Source of the DNA: Chloroflexota bacterium
Lineage (GTDB): Bacteria > Chloroflexota > Anaerolineae > Aggregatilineales > Phototrophicaceae
Direction of reading: 5' to 3'
Assembly: GCA_023430545.1 (NCBI GenBank)
Contig: JAEZAF010000263.1
Coordinates: 1-13,197 of the forward strand
DNA length: 13,197 nt
In this document: piece after piece, positions 1-6,840 of the stretch
Position numbering within the stretch: the stretch's first letter is position 1
Layout: each line of letters opens with the position of its first letter
Translations under genes and position numbers: made by a program
Notes under the pieces: generated by a model
Database searches by the model: none
Told to the model about the DNA's origin: nothing
What the model saw: the letters and a program-made list of their open reading frames with translations, nothing else

Positions 1-35
1 GATCATCCCCACCTGCTCCGTGCAGGAATGAGACG

Positions 36-1199
36 TTACTGCTCCTGTTGTGACAGCACCCACATTATGAGATCATCCAACGGGGCGGAGTCCATCGGAA
101 AAAAGGCATCTTCTGCGAGGACTTCAGCTTCACTCAGGGCATGACCGAGGCCGGGATAGAGGTTGAGCGTCACGAAGTCCGGTGCGGCATCCGCGATGGC
201 CTGTGCGCTGGCAGCCGGAACCCAACCGTCATTTTCGCCATGCAGCAGCAGCGTCGGAATTTCGGCTGCTGCGATCAGTTCCCCAATCAGATACGAGCTT
301 TCGACCTTCGGTGCGAACTGCGCGTAATTTGACAGATACATCTCGACAGTGGGACGCAGTTCCTCTTCGATTGAAATCAGGCCGTCCCTACTCTGATCGA
401 CAAAGCTGTTGATCAGCGGTGCATCAGGCGTCGAGGTGCGATCATAGAGGAAATACGACGCCATCAGCCCGACCGGACCGGATGGGACTGCTGCCGCTTC
501 TTCGATTGAGAGCGCACCATCGCCATCTGCATCGATAGTCTCGGTCAGATACGGCAGACCGATCTCCAGCCACTGATCGTCAAGGATGGTCTCGATGGCG
601 TCATCCGGTGCGCCCTGAAGAATCAGACCGGCAATTTCCGGATGAGACTGCGCGGCATTGGCGGCAACCCATGCGCCTTCGCTCCAGCCATAAAGATAAA
701 GCGCATCGCTATCGACTTCGGGCAGGGCTTTTGCCGCCTCAATCACGGCATCAGCATCCGCCACCAGTTGATCCAGTGACGATGCCTGCTGTACCTGTTC
801 CATATCATAGTCATTCAGGCCATTGACACCGCGCTTGTTGAAGCGCAGCACGGCGATTCCGGCTTCTGGCAGGCGTTCGGCCATCAGACGGAAGTTGGCG
901 GACAGCGGCTCACTGCCTGTCGCGTTGAAATAGGTCGCATCCATGTCATAAGGGCCGGTGCCGTGAAACAGGATGAGGGTCGGGAATGGGCCATCTCCTT
1001 CGGTGGGAGTGGTCAGCTCAGCCTGACTGACGAACCCGCCGAGGTCGATTTCCAGTGAATGCGCGTTATACACCAGTCCATCAGATGTGGTTTCATAGAC
1101 AGTGTCTGCGTCTTCCTGTGCCGCGATGGGCAGCACGGAAATCAGGGTAGACAGAGTCAGGGTCACAAGCAGCACGAAGCTGCGGTAGAGGCGATTCAT
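36..1199 (-). CDS. Secreted alpha/beta hydrolase with two EF-hand-like calcium loops
   Basis: Predicted extracytoplasmic serine hydrolase of 387 residues; the substrate is unknown. Residues 1-27 form a signal peptide ending near AAQ. The alpha/beta-hydrolase elements are an oxyanion-hole HGTG at 79-82, the nucleophile elbow GWSEG with Ser173, a late Asp324 in GENDGW and His353 in GLGH. Between nucleophile and acid, where this fold carries its lid, are two 12-residue loops with canonical EF-hand spacing: DADGDGALSIEE at 223-234 and DQSRDGLISIEE at 268-279. Each has D at position 1, D or S at 3, D at 5, S at 9 and E at 12. The ATG start has an AAGGAG ribosome binding site 8 bases upstream. The gene lies 60 bases downstream of the XRE regulator gene on the same strand with no terminator between, so it is probably the last gene of that operon. 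Esterase, lipase or peptidase activity are all possible. Confidence 0.85.
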   Translation of the reverse strand: MNRLYRSFVLLVTLTLSTLISVLPIAAQEDADTVYETTSDGLVYNAHSLEIDLGGFVSQAELTTPTEGDGPFPTLILFHGTGPYDMDATYFNATGSEPLSANFRLMAERLPEAGIAVLRFNKRGVNGLNDYDMEQVQQASSLDQLVADADAVIEAAKALPEVDSDALYLYGWSEGAWVAANAAQSHPEIAGLILQGAPDDAIETILDDQWLEIGLPYLTETIDADGDGALSIEEAAAVPSGPVGLMASYFLYDRTSTPDAPLINSFVDQSRDGLISIEEELRPTVEMYLSNYAQFAPKVESSYLIGELIAAAEIPTLLLHGENDGWVPAASAQAIADAAPDFVTLNLYPGLGHALSEAEVLAEDAFFPMDSAPLDDLIMWVLSQQEQ

Positions 1200-1259
1200 C
1201 GCGTTCTCTCCTTGAGATTTGGTTTTCGGTTGTGGATAAAAATTGGATGGTGTTGGCTA

Positions 1260-1469
1260 TTAGCGGTTGAGGTCGTCTTCGGTTGGCGTGAACAGCTCCT
1301 CGATTTTCATATCAAATAAGCGGGCCAGCTTGAAAGCCAGTGCGAGGCTTGGATCGTATTTGCCAGTCTCGATCGCGTTGATCGTCTGGCGAGAGACACC
1401 TGCACGTTCGGCTAAGTCCTGCTGCGAAAGATTGAATTCTGCACGTAAGACCCGAAGTCGGTTTTCCAT
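1260..1469 (-). CDS. Small XRE-family helix-turn-helix regulator
   Basis: A 69-residue protein that is almost entirely one XRE/Cro-type DNA-binding domain. The helix-turn-helix core LSQQDLAERAGVSRQTI is at about 14-30, followed by the family-typical ETGKYDPSLALAFKLARLF and an acidic tail. It resembles the compact YozG-like regulators that act as dimers, often repressing their own operon. It starts 14 bases after the stop of the four-helix membrane protein gene on the same strand. Pairs of this kind of membrane protein with a tiny XRE regulator recur in many bacteria, as far as I recall. The ribosome binding site is weak (GGTGAT about 7 bases upstream), so translation may depend on the upstream gene. 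Its likely operator is the TGTAAAGC cluster at 1919-1957, which is inference. Confidence 0.9.
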   Translation of the reverse strand: MENRLRVLRAEFNLSQQDLAERAGVSRQTINAIETGKYDPSLALAFKLARLFDMKIEELFTPTEDDLNR

Positions 1470-1483
1470 CTTCAGATCACCGG

Positions 1484-1882
1484 TTACGAGTAGCGCCGGT
1501 TGGCGATTGCAAGGCCGAAACTCCAGAACAGGATGATGATCGGCATCACCCAGACCATGCCAAGCGTTTCGATACCTACGCGCTCCAGAAAGCCCAGAAT
1601 CAGCGTAATGATCGAAGTGAGTGCCAGACTGAAACCCACCGCTTCCAGATGAATGCGGCGCTGAAGTTCATCAATCCCGCGCAGAAAACGCAGGTAGGCA
1701 AACATCGCGTACATCACCGGGATCACAGGCAGCACCGAGATGACTGCCCGTGCGACCATCGATTCAGGATCATCCTGACGAAGAATGTACCCGGTTGCAA
1801 TGACAAGTGCCGTGTAGCCAATGCCTGCGATGAGAAATCGACGGAAGTAGGTTCTACTGACGGCTGAGGGTATCTCTGACAT
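1484..1882 (-). CDS. Four-helix integral membrane protein of unknown function, partner of XRE regulator
   Basis: A 132-residue protein with four hydrophobic segments at about 15-35, 43-65, 82-100 and 107-127, separated by short charged loops. The loop before the third helix holds RGIDELQRRIHLEA, a motif I recall as conserved in small membrane proteins encoded next to XRE regulators. No enzymatic motif is visible. It is the first gene of a probable operon with the regulator and the secreted hydrolase. The ATG start has a strong AAAGGAG ribosome binding site 5 bases upstream, and a near-consensus promoter lies about 35 bases upstream. Its role could be sensing membrane state and controlling the regulator, but nothing in the sequence proves this. 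Confidence 0.85.
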   Translation of the reverse strand: MSEIPSAVSRTYFRRFLIAGIGYTALVIATGYILRQDDPESMVARAVISVLPVIPVMYAMFAYLRFLRGIDELQRRIHLEAVGFSLALTSIITLILGFLERVGIETLGMVWVMPIIILFWSFGLAIANRRYS

Positions 1883-1916
1883 CGGATCTCCTTTCGATCA
1901 TTCATCAATGACTCAC

Positions 1917-1945
1917 ACTGTAAAGCATCATTGTCATTATGTCAA
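1917..1945 (-). promoter_or_regulatory. Sigma70-type promoter of the membrane protein/XRE/hydrolase operon
   Basis: On the minus strand a perfect -35 box TTGACA (1940-1945) is separated by exactly 17 bases from the -10 box TACAGT (1917-1922, four of six matches to consensus). The predicted transcript start is near 1910, giving a leader of about 28 bases with the AAAGGAG site before the ATG at 1882. Confidence 0.75.
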
Positions 1946-1957
1946 GCAAGCTTTACA
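1919..1957. promoter_or_regulatory. Putative operator: three TGTAAAGC-type half-sites over the promoter
   Basis: TGTAAAGC at 1919-1926 and its exact inverted copy GCTTTACA at 1950-1957 bracket the promoter. A third near-copy, TGTCAAGC at 1940-1947, lies 21 bases (two helical turns) from the first. It forms an 18-bp imperfect palindrome with the third, TGTCAAGC-AA-GCTTTACA. The half-sites cover both the -10 and the -35 box, as expected for a repressor site. The natural candidate to bind is the XRE protein encoded in the operon. The repeats are seen directly; their function is inferred. Confidence 0.6.
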
Positions 1958-1970
1958 TTTCTAGATAAAA

Positions 1971-1989
1971 GAAAGAGGCATTGCGCCTC
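1971..1989 (-). terminator. Intrinsic terminator after the ADP-ribose pyrophosphatase gene
   Basis: On the minus strand a 5-bp GC-rich stem GAGGC/GCCTC with a 5-base loop is followed directly by TTTCTTTTATC. It lies about 30 bases after the stop of the Nudix gene ending at 2019. The stem is short, so strength is uncertain. Confidence 0.6.
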
Positions 1990-2018
1990 AGTTTACGGTC
2001 ACATGAGATTGGGTGAGT

Positions 2019-2549
2019 CTAGGAATCGAGTCGCACGGCGGCACGCATGATGCCGATGATGGTCTTGGAATCGATGATCTCGCCGCTGTCGATCATCTTC
2101 AGTGCATCCGCAAAAGGCATCCGCACCAGTTCAAGCTGTTCATCGACATCCTTCGGCAGCACGGACTCGGTAAGCTCCGTACCGAGATAGAGATGAATAT
2201 ACTCGGTCGTGTAACCCGGCGCGGCGAAGAATCCGCCCAGCGGCTGAAGGGATGCGGCCTTGTAGCCTGTCTCTTCCTGAAGTTCGCGCATGGCGCATTC
2301 TTCCGGCGGCTCTTCAGGATAGAGTACCCCGGCGGGGAGTTCGAGCAGCACCTGATCGGCGGCGATGCGGTACTGCTTCACCAGCAGCAGATTCTGGTCA
2401 GCATCCAGCGCGACGACTGCCGCCGCCCCTGGATGCTGGATCACCTCACGTTTGCTGTGCATGCCATCCGGCAGCGCGACTTCATGGACATCAAGCTGGA
2501 CAATACGCCCGCTGTAGATTTTTCGGGTGGCGACGATCACTTCACGCAT
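2019..2549 (-). CDS. nudF: Nudix hydrolase, ADP-ribose pyrophosphatase type
   Basis: A 176-residue cytosolic Nudix hydrolase expected to split ADP-ribose into AMP and ribose 5-phosphate, with Mg2+ held by the Nudix glutamates. The complete Nudix box GX5EX7REUXEEXGU spans residues 74-96, with G74, E80, R88, E89, E92, E93 and G95. It is preceded by the ELPAG motif (70-74) typical of the ADP-ribose pyrophosphatase subfamily. The N-terminal strand region IYSGRIVQLDVHEVALPDG also fits this subfamily. Length is normal. The ATG start at 2549 lacks a clear Shine-Dalgarno sequence. The gene stands alone between two hairpin terminators. Specificity for ADP-ribose over other nucleoside diphosphate sugars is likely but unproven. 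Confidence 0.9.
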   Translation of the reverse strand: MREVIVATRKIYSGRIVQLDVHEVALPDGMHSKREVIQHPGAAAVVALDADQNLLLVKQYRIAADQVLLELPAGVLYPEEPPEECAMRELQEETGYKAASLQPLGGFFAAPGYTTEYIHLYLGTELTESVLPKDVDEQLELVRMPFADALKMIDSGEIIDSKTIIGIMRAAVRLDS

Positions 2550-2625
2550 GAGGGTTAGCCGCTTTCATCTTGCTTCTGATTCAGAATTATCAACATGTCT
2601 GAGACAGGGATACGATACACAGCAC

Positions 2626-2656
2626 AAGGGCGCATGTACTGCGCCCTTTCGGTTTT
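2626..2656. terminator. Strong hairpin between LysM lipoprotein and Nudix genes
   Basis: A 9-bp perfect stem AAGGGCGCA (2626-2634) / TGCGCCCTT (2640-2648) with loop TGTAC. It lies 50 bases past the stop of the LysM lipoprotein gene (minus strand), so it is probably that gene's 3' end. The T-rich tail TTTCGGTTTT is on the plus-strand side, so on the minus strand it lacks a U-tract and may act mainly as a 3'-stabilising hairpin. Confidence 0.6.
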
Positions 2657-2700
2657 ACTGAGTATAATCGAAATTCGCCGCTGTAAAAGCTGGTTTCAGG

Positions 2701-3603
2701 TTAGGGAATGGTCAGCCGCTGGTTGAAATAGATCAGATTGACGTTCTGAATGCCATTGGCCGCCGCGATATTGCGGATCGGGACGTTATAGCGCACGGAG
2801 ATCTGATAGAGCGTCTCGCCCTGTTCGACCACATGCGTGATGCCGCCTGCACTGCCGCCGCCAGTCGTCCCACCACCGCTTGTCCCGCCGGAGCAGTTGG
2901 GGATGGTGAGCGTCTGGCCGACGATGATCAGATCCGGGTTCGCCACGCCGCTGGCAACCGCGATATCGCGAATCGGGACGTTGTACTGAAGCGAGAGCCG
3001 GAACAGGTTATCCCCAGCGCGCACGACATGCGTACACTGTCCACCGCTGAGGACCGGTGCAGATGTGGCGAAGCCGCCGACGCCGAATTCAGGCGTTGGC
3101 GTCAGTGTTGGGATGGCGACTTCTGGTGTATCCGTAGCGGTAGGAATCAGATAAAGGCTTTCAGCAGTCGCTGTAGCATCCAGCACTTCCTGCGTCACTG
3201 TTGCAACAATATCCGTCGCGGCCTGAATCATCGGGTCTTCATGGGTCGGGAGCTGACCAGCGTTAAGATCATCGAAGAACGGATCTTCGGGTGTAAAGTC
3301 GATCTGAGCGACTTCCGTCAGACCGGCTTCAGGCGTTTCGGTCTCTTGGTCGAAGAAAGACTCCTCAGTTTCTGCCGCCAGCGAATCAAACTCCTCGGTG
3401 ACGATTTCTTCGGTCTCGGTCGGTTCCGGTGTGATGGTCGCCGTGGGTTCAGGGGTAAAGGTCGATGTTGGCAGGTTCATCGAGACCGGCGTTTCCGGGT
3501 TTTCGTTACTGGCAGGAATCCAGCAGCCTGTCAGCGCGAAGATCAGCAGCAGGCACATCGCAGGAAGGCGAAACAAACTCAGGCGACTGGCAGCGGTTAT
3601 CAT
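2701..3603 (-). CDS. LysM-domain lipoprotein with Thr/Pro-rich linker
   Basis: A 300-residue secreted lipoprotein likely anchored at the outer face of the membrane and binding peptidoglycan or a related glycan. The signal peptide ends in the lipobox LTGC with the lipidated Cys27. Residues 38-175 are low-complexity, rich in Thr, Pro and Glu, and probably a flexible spacer. Two LysM domains follow at about 191-237 (THVVRAGDNLFRL to LTIP) and 256-300 (THVVEQGETLYQI to LTIP), joined by a Gly/Thr/Ser-rich linker (238-254). The second LysM ends at the C-terminus, so there is no catalytic domain. The ATG start has GAGG upstream, and a TATAAT -10 box lies about 95 bases upstream. Thr/Pro-rich lipoproteins of this style are common in Chloroflexota. 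Confidence 0.9.
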   Translation of the reverse strand: MITAASRLSLFRLPAMCLLLIFALTGCWIPASNENPETPVSMNLPTSTFTPEPTATITPEPTETEEIVTEEFDSLAAETEESFFDQETETPEAGLTEVAQIDFTPEDPFFDDLNAGQLPTHEDPMIQAATDIVATVTQEVLDATATAESLYLIPTATDTPEVAIPTLTPTPEFGVGGFATSAPVLSGGQCTHVVRAGDNLFRLSLQYNVPIRDIAVASGVANPDLIIVGQTLTIPNCSGGTSGGGTTGGGSAGGITHVVEQGETLYQISVRYNVPIRNIAAANGIQNVNLIYFNQRLTIP

Positions 3604-3697
3604 GGAGAGCCTCGCAGTATTCTTGGGAACAACCCACCACTCCGGCGCACTCGGAGATCGGGCAGGATGATAACACGTTCAAAATAAGCTGTTTCCC

Positions 3698-3726
3698 ATT
3701 ATAGCGAGATTTGAACACACTGCACA
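3698..3726 (-). promoter_or_regulatory. Candidate promoter of the LysM lipoprotein gene
   Basis: On the minus strand a perfect TATAAT -10 box (3698-3703) lies 17 bases from a poor -35 (TGTGCA, 3721-3726). The leader would be about 90 bases and includes a small hairpin, CTCCG/CGGAG. Confidence 0.4.
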
Positions 3727-4030
3727 AAAAAAGTGCGAGAAACGCATTTTGCACATGGATTATTCAGCTAGCCGAGGTCTCAGCCAACGCAGGTGCTGTA
3801 CAGATAGGCGGCATTCCTGCCGTCCCCATATGCAGCACGTTAAGGGCAATACAAACCACAGGCGTTTTTCCGTCGTCTGCGGATTGTGGCGGTGGCGGCG
3901 GCGCGAAAATTTACGCCGCCACAACCCTTTTTCCCCTCAGAAGGGGCGACGATGTCAGGAATTGTGGCGTATTTACGCCGCAAGGCGCTGCAAGAATGCC
4001 ACAAGCGGGCGCAATATATTGCGCTCTACG
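3720..4030. other. Hairpin-rich non-coding stretch
   Basis: The interval 3604-4205 has no convincing gene. Its core contains consecutive inverted repeats. GCAC-A7-GTGC is at 3722-3736. A two-part hairpin has outer stem GTGCTG/CAGCAC (3793-3798, 3833-3838) and a 7-bp inner stem (3807-3813, 3818-3824). TTGTGGCGG/CCGCCACAA (3884-3892, 3916-3924) is next, then CCCCT/AGGGG (3933-3946) and TTGTGGC/GCCACAA (3962-3968, 3998-4004) enclosing GGCGTATTTACGCC. Last is a perfect 16-bp palindrome, GCGCAATATATTGCGC (4009-4024). ATTGTGGCG and TTTACGCCGC each occur twice in the same order. It could be a structured RNA, a decayed repeat element or a nucleoid protein target; I do not recognise the family. Confidence 0.5.
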
Positions 4031-4205
4031 TTATCCCGGCGATTATTGCAGGGTCCGCGCAGATGTTGTTAAGGTGCAGAAGTCTCACAGTATAGCACAA
4101 ATGTTCTAGTTTCGCGGTTCGAATTTTCAAACGAAGTGGACCAAAAAACAGGGCTTTTTGTCTCAAGATTCCGTAAGCTGCTACGCAAATGGGCGGGCAG
4201 CAGTG

Positions 4206-4850
4206 CTAAAGCGTCACCGCCATCCGCAGACGCTGTTCGAATTCGCTCAGCATGATGGCCGTCGCGCCCCATACCTTGTGACCGCACAGCGCGTAATACG
4301 GCACGCGCATCTGCATCGTCTCGCCGCGCACATGAAATTCGCGCATCTCTTCGCGCTTGTAGGCGGAGTCCAGCAGGGCTTCCAGCGGGACGGTGAACAC
4401 TTCAGCGACTTCGTCCTCATTCGGGCGGAAGTAAGGCGTGCTTTCCCGATAACCAACGAACGGATACACGTTGAAATTACTCGGGGGGATATAAATCTGG
4501 GTGAGGTCACCGAGGATCTCGATCTCATCGCAGATGCCCAGTTCTTCGCAGGTTTCGCGCAGGGCAGTCACCACAAAGTCAGCATCTTCAGGGTCTCGGC
4601 GGCCACCGGGGAAGCTGATCTGCCCGCTGTGGCCGCGCAGAGTCTCCGTACGGCGTGTGAGCACCAGATGGAGCTGTCCGTCATCATGCGGGAAGATCAG
4701 CGCCAGCACGCCGGCTTCACGCGGTTGAATCCCCTGCGGCATCGGCCCACGTGGATCAGGTGACATCAGTACATGCGCCTGCAGCGCATCAAAATCAGGC
4801 AGTGCGAGCGCCGCCCGCACCGTTTCCAGAGAGAGTGTCAGTGAGGTCAT
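4206..4850 (-). CDS. Nudix hydrolase, CoA pyrophosphatase type
   Basis: A 214-residue Nudix hydrolase of the coenzyme A diphosphatase group (NudL/YeaB, Pcd1, NUDT7), expected to cleave CoA or its oxidised or acyl forms to 3'-phospho-ADP and a phosphopantetheine. The group signature LLxxRxxxLRxHxGQxxFPGG is present at 62-83 as LVLTRRTETLRGH followed by SGQISFPGG. The catalytic part of the Nudix box, RETCEELGI, is at 98-106. As usual in this group, the segment between has D rather than E at the first acidic site. Length is normal and no targeting signal is visible. It follows the isoaspartate methyltransferase gene by 68 bases on the same strand, suggesting co-transcription, although a hairpin lies in the gap. 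The ATG at 4850 has only a poor ribosome binding site. Confidence 0.9.
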   Translation of the reverse strand: MTSLTLSLETVRAALALPDFDALQAHVLMSPDPRGPMPQGIQPREAGVLALIFPHDDGQLHLVLTRRTETLRGHSGQISFPGGRRDPEDADFVVTALRETCEELGICDEIEILGDLTQIYIPPSNFNVYPFVGYRESTPYFRPNEDEVAEVFTVPLEALLDSAYKREEMREFHVRGETMQMRVPYYALCGHKVWGATAIMLSEFEQRLRMAVTL

Positions 4851-4891
4851 GAGGATATCAGTATCGACTTACTTCTTTTTAGAGCCTTTGT

Positions 4892-4911
4892 ATCCGGAAA
4901 ACACACCGGAT
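4892..4911. repeat. Small hairpin between methyltransferase and CoA pyrophosphatase genes
   Basis: ATCCGG (4892-4897) and CCGGAT (4906-4911) form a 6-bp stem with an 8-base loop. A T-rich tail follows on the plus strand only, whereas both neighbours are on the minus strand. It could attenuate or process the transcript rather than end it. Confidence 0.4.
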
Positions 4912-4918
4912 TTCGGTT

Positions 4919-6172
4919 TTATGGTTTTTGCGATGCCCCCTCGTCAGCCGATGGTGTATCGCCGGTCTGCGTCTCAAACCATGCATAGAGGGTATGATCG
5001 CGGCGCTCGTAGACCCGCCCATGTTCCAGCAGCGTCGTGGTCTCGCCTTCTACTCTCGGATGCAGACGAAGCCGCAGCGCGTCACTGCCTGGTTTCCCCG
5101 CCTCAACCCACTGATTAAGCACGCCATCGACCATCATGAAAGCGTCGGCCCCGGCAAAGCAGTACGTCTGGCCGGAGTCGGTATAGGGGATGAGACACGC
5201 GCTGCCGGGTGAAAACAGCGCAATTCCCGCCCGTTCGATGCCGTAAGCCTTCTGATCTCTCAGAATATCATAGATCACAAAGGTGGCGTCGGGCGGATGG
5301 TTCAGCATCAGATACGGCGCAAAGCCGCGCCACAGTTCATCGATCTCCGGGATATAGGACAGATAGCACTGATCCTGATCCGCCGAGAGCAGTGCACTCA
5401 GCGCGGCAGTATCGATATGCTGGGTCTGTTCGCCGTAGAGGAACATAGCCGTGCTGCCAACCTGTTTCGAGATCACTGGTGGAGACGCGATGCCCTGCAT
5501 CCGCACAAATCCGCATGACAGGTTGCTGGTGCTGTACAGGTCGCCATTTTCTGTACACCGGAAAGCGGCGCTGTACTGGAGGCCGTCGACCGAGATGGGC
5601 GCGACGATGATGCCGTCGTCCTTAAGCTGACGAATCCATGCCGGTGGAATATCCCAGACATTCGCCGTGCAGATAATGCGGTCGTAGGCGGCACGCGGAG
5701 CATAGCCGTAAACACCGTCCCCAGTGACAATCAGCACCTGTCCACTGTGAGCACGGCGCAGGTTGCTTACGGCCTGCTGTGCGATGGATTCGTCATACTC
5801 GATACTGGTCACGGTGCCGGTCGGCCCGACAATGTGCTGCATAATCGCAGCGTTATAGCCGCTGCCTGTGCCGATCTCCAGCACATTATGCCCCGGCTGA
5901 AGTTCAAGCTGTTCCAGCATCAGCAGCATCATGGTAGGCTGGCTGGACGAGCTGATCACCTGTCCGTCATGGGTGCGCTTGATCGGCACAGCACTATCCG
6001 CATAGACCTGTTCAGGGGCGACATCAGGCAGAAAATGATGGCGTGGCATCGCGCGGAAGGCGGCCTCAAATTCAGGACGACGCAGGGAACCATTCAGGCG
6101 CAGTTGTTCGATCATCGCGTCAACGGTCTGGCTAACCGGTGTATTCTGCTGACTCGATCTTTTTCTGGGCAA
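4919..6172 (-). CDS. Protein-L-isoaspartate methyltransferase-like protein with extra C-terminal domain
   Basis: Residues 1-227 match the PCMT family, SAM-dependent enzymes that methylate L-isoaspartyl residues so that damaged proteins can be repaired. The family elements are SSSSQP at 74-79, the SAM-binding motif I VLEIGTGSGY at 97-106, the acidic end of strand 2 in SIEYD (E125) and the later GDGVYGY near 151-157. Standard PCMT is about 210-220 residues. This protein has 417, the last 190 forming a mixed alpha/beta region I cannot assign. PCMT-like enzymes with similar extensions are known among peptide-modifying methyltransferases, so the substrate may differ. The start is TTG at 6172, supported by AAAAGG 7-8 bases upstream; the next in-frame ATG would remove 19 residues. 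It lies between the Ala/Pro-rich protein gene (86 bases upstream) and the CoA pyrophosphatase gene, all on the minus strand. Confidence 0.85.
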   Translation of the reverse strand: MPRKRSSQQNTPVSQTVDAMIEQLRLNGSLRRPEFEAAFRAMPRHHFLPDVAPEQVYADSAVPIKRTHDGQVISSSSQPTMMLLMLEQLELQPGHNVLEIGTGSGYNAAIMQHIVGPTGTVTSIEYDESIAQQAVSNLRRAHSGQVLIVTGDGVYGYAPRAAYDRIICTANVWDIPPAWIRQLKDDGIIVAPISVDGLQYSAAFRCTENGDLYSTSNLSCGFVRMQGIASPPVISKQVGSTAMFLYGEQTQHIDTAALSALLSADQDQCYLSYIPEIDELWRGFAPYLMLNHPPDATFVIYDILRDQKAYGIERAGIALFSPGSACLIPYTDSGQTYCFAGADAFMMVDGVLNQWVEAGKPGSDALRLRLHPRVEGETTTLLEHGRVYERRDHTLYAWFETQTGDTPSADEGASQKP

Positions 6173-6258
6173 TTCGCAGCCTTTTAAACTACAGGTTATT
6201 CATGTTGCAGCAGTCATGCTGGTGAATGTTTATGGCATGATCGCAGTCTGATGCGCAG

Positions 6259-6840
6259 TTATCGTCTCTGGCCGTACCATGCGCGGCGCTTACGCAGGGA
6301 CACACCCGCATCGGCAGATGCATCGCTGCGGCGTGCAGTGCGGACGCGACCGCGTTCATCGATATGTACCTGACCCGCCTTCTGCAGACGGGCAAATTCC
6401 TCTGGTGTGATCACCGGCGCAGGTTCTCCGCCAAGCCGTTCCAGACGGCTTTCCATATTCTGATCGTCTGCCGGGGCACCTGCCGCAGGTGTAGCCGCCG
6501 CAGGTACTGATGCCGCTGGCGCTGAACTCACAGGCGGGGCACTGGCAGGCGGTGCTGCTGCCGGTGGGACCGATGCAGCCGGAGCCGCACTTTCGGGCAT
6601 GGTGGTCGGTGCTGCCGGTCTGGAGGTACTACCGGTCGGGGTGGCGCTGTGCGGTGTCACCGCCCCCTGCGGATCTTCGATGAAATTGTCTTCATAGTCA
6701 TCATCCGGTGCCGCACTGCCGGGCAGATCGCTGTTCAGGACTTTTTCACTGCCAGTGCCAGCGTTGGGACTGGTCTCGATGTCCTCGGCATTGATGTCGT
6801 CTTCAGGTGTATTGGAAGTCAGATGATTCTGATCGGTCAT
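6259..6840 (-). CDS. Low-complexity Ala/Pro-rich protein of unknown function
   Basis: A 193-residue protein with no recognised domain. Residues 1-60 are acidic and polar. Residues 65-127 are a disordered Ala/Pro/Ser stretch with PAAxAPP-like units. The C-terminal part has a short ordered segment (MESRLERLGG, then ITPEEFARLQKAGQVHIDERG) ending in a very basic tail rich in Arg. There is no signal peptide or membrane segment, so it is probably cytosolic; acidic head and basic tail could suggest binding to protein or nucleic acid. The ATG start has GAGGTAA upstream, supporting expression. It is followed on the same strand by the methyltransferase gene 86 bases away, so the two may be co-transcribed. 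Low-complexity composition leaves some doubt that all of it is translated as read. Confidence 0.65.
   Translation of the reverse strand: MTDQNHLTSNTPEDDINAEDIETSPNAGTGSEKVLNSDLPGSAAPDDDYEDNFIEDPQGAVTPHSATPTGSTSRPAAPTTMPESAAPAASVPPAAAPPASAPPVSSAPAASVPAAATPAAGAPADDQNMESRLERLGGEPAPVITPEEFARLQKAGQVHIDERGRVRTARRSDASADAGVSLRKRRAWYGQRR

Noticed and set aside
2013..2558. Long plus-strand frame opposite the ADP-ribose pyrophosphatase gene
   Set aside because: It is the antisense shadow of a gene with a perfect Nudix box, and its translation looks random.
3880..4030. CRISPR array or insertion sequence in the repeat-rich region
   Set aside because: Only two imperfect repeat copies with no regular spacers, and no transposase, terminal inverted repeats or target duplication visible.
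3711..4109. Plus-strand open frame of 132 codons in the hairpin-rich region, with overlapping frames
   Set aside because: No ribosome binding site, no recognisable domain, odd composition, and it runs through all the inverted repeats; several frames are open because of GC-rich repeats.
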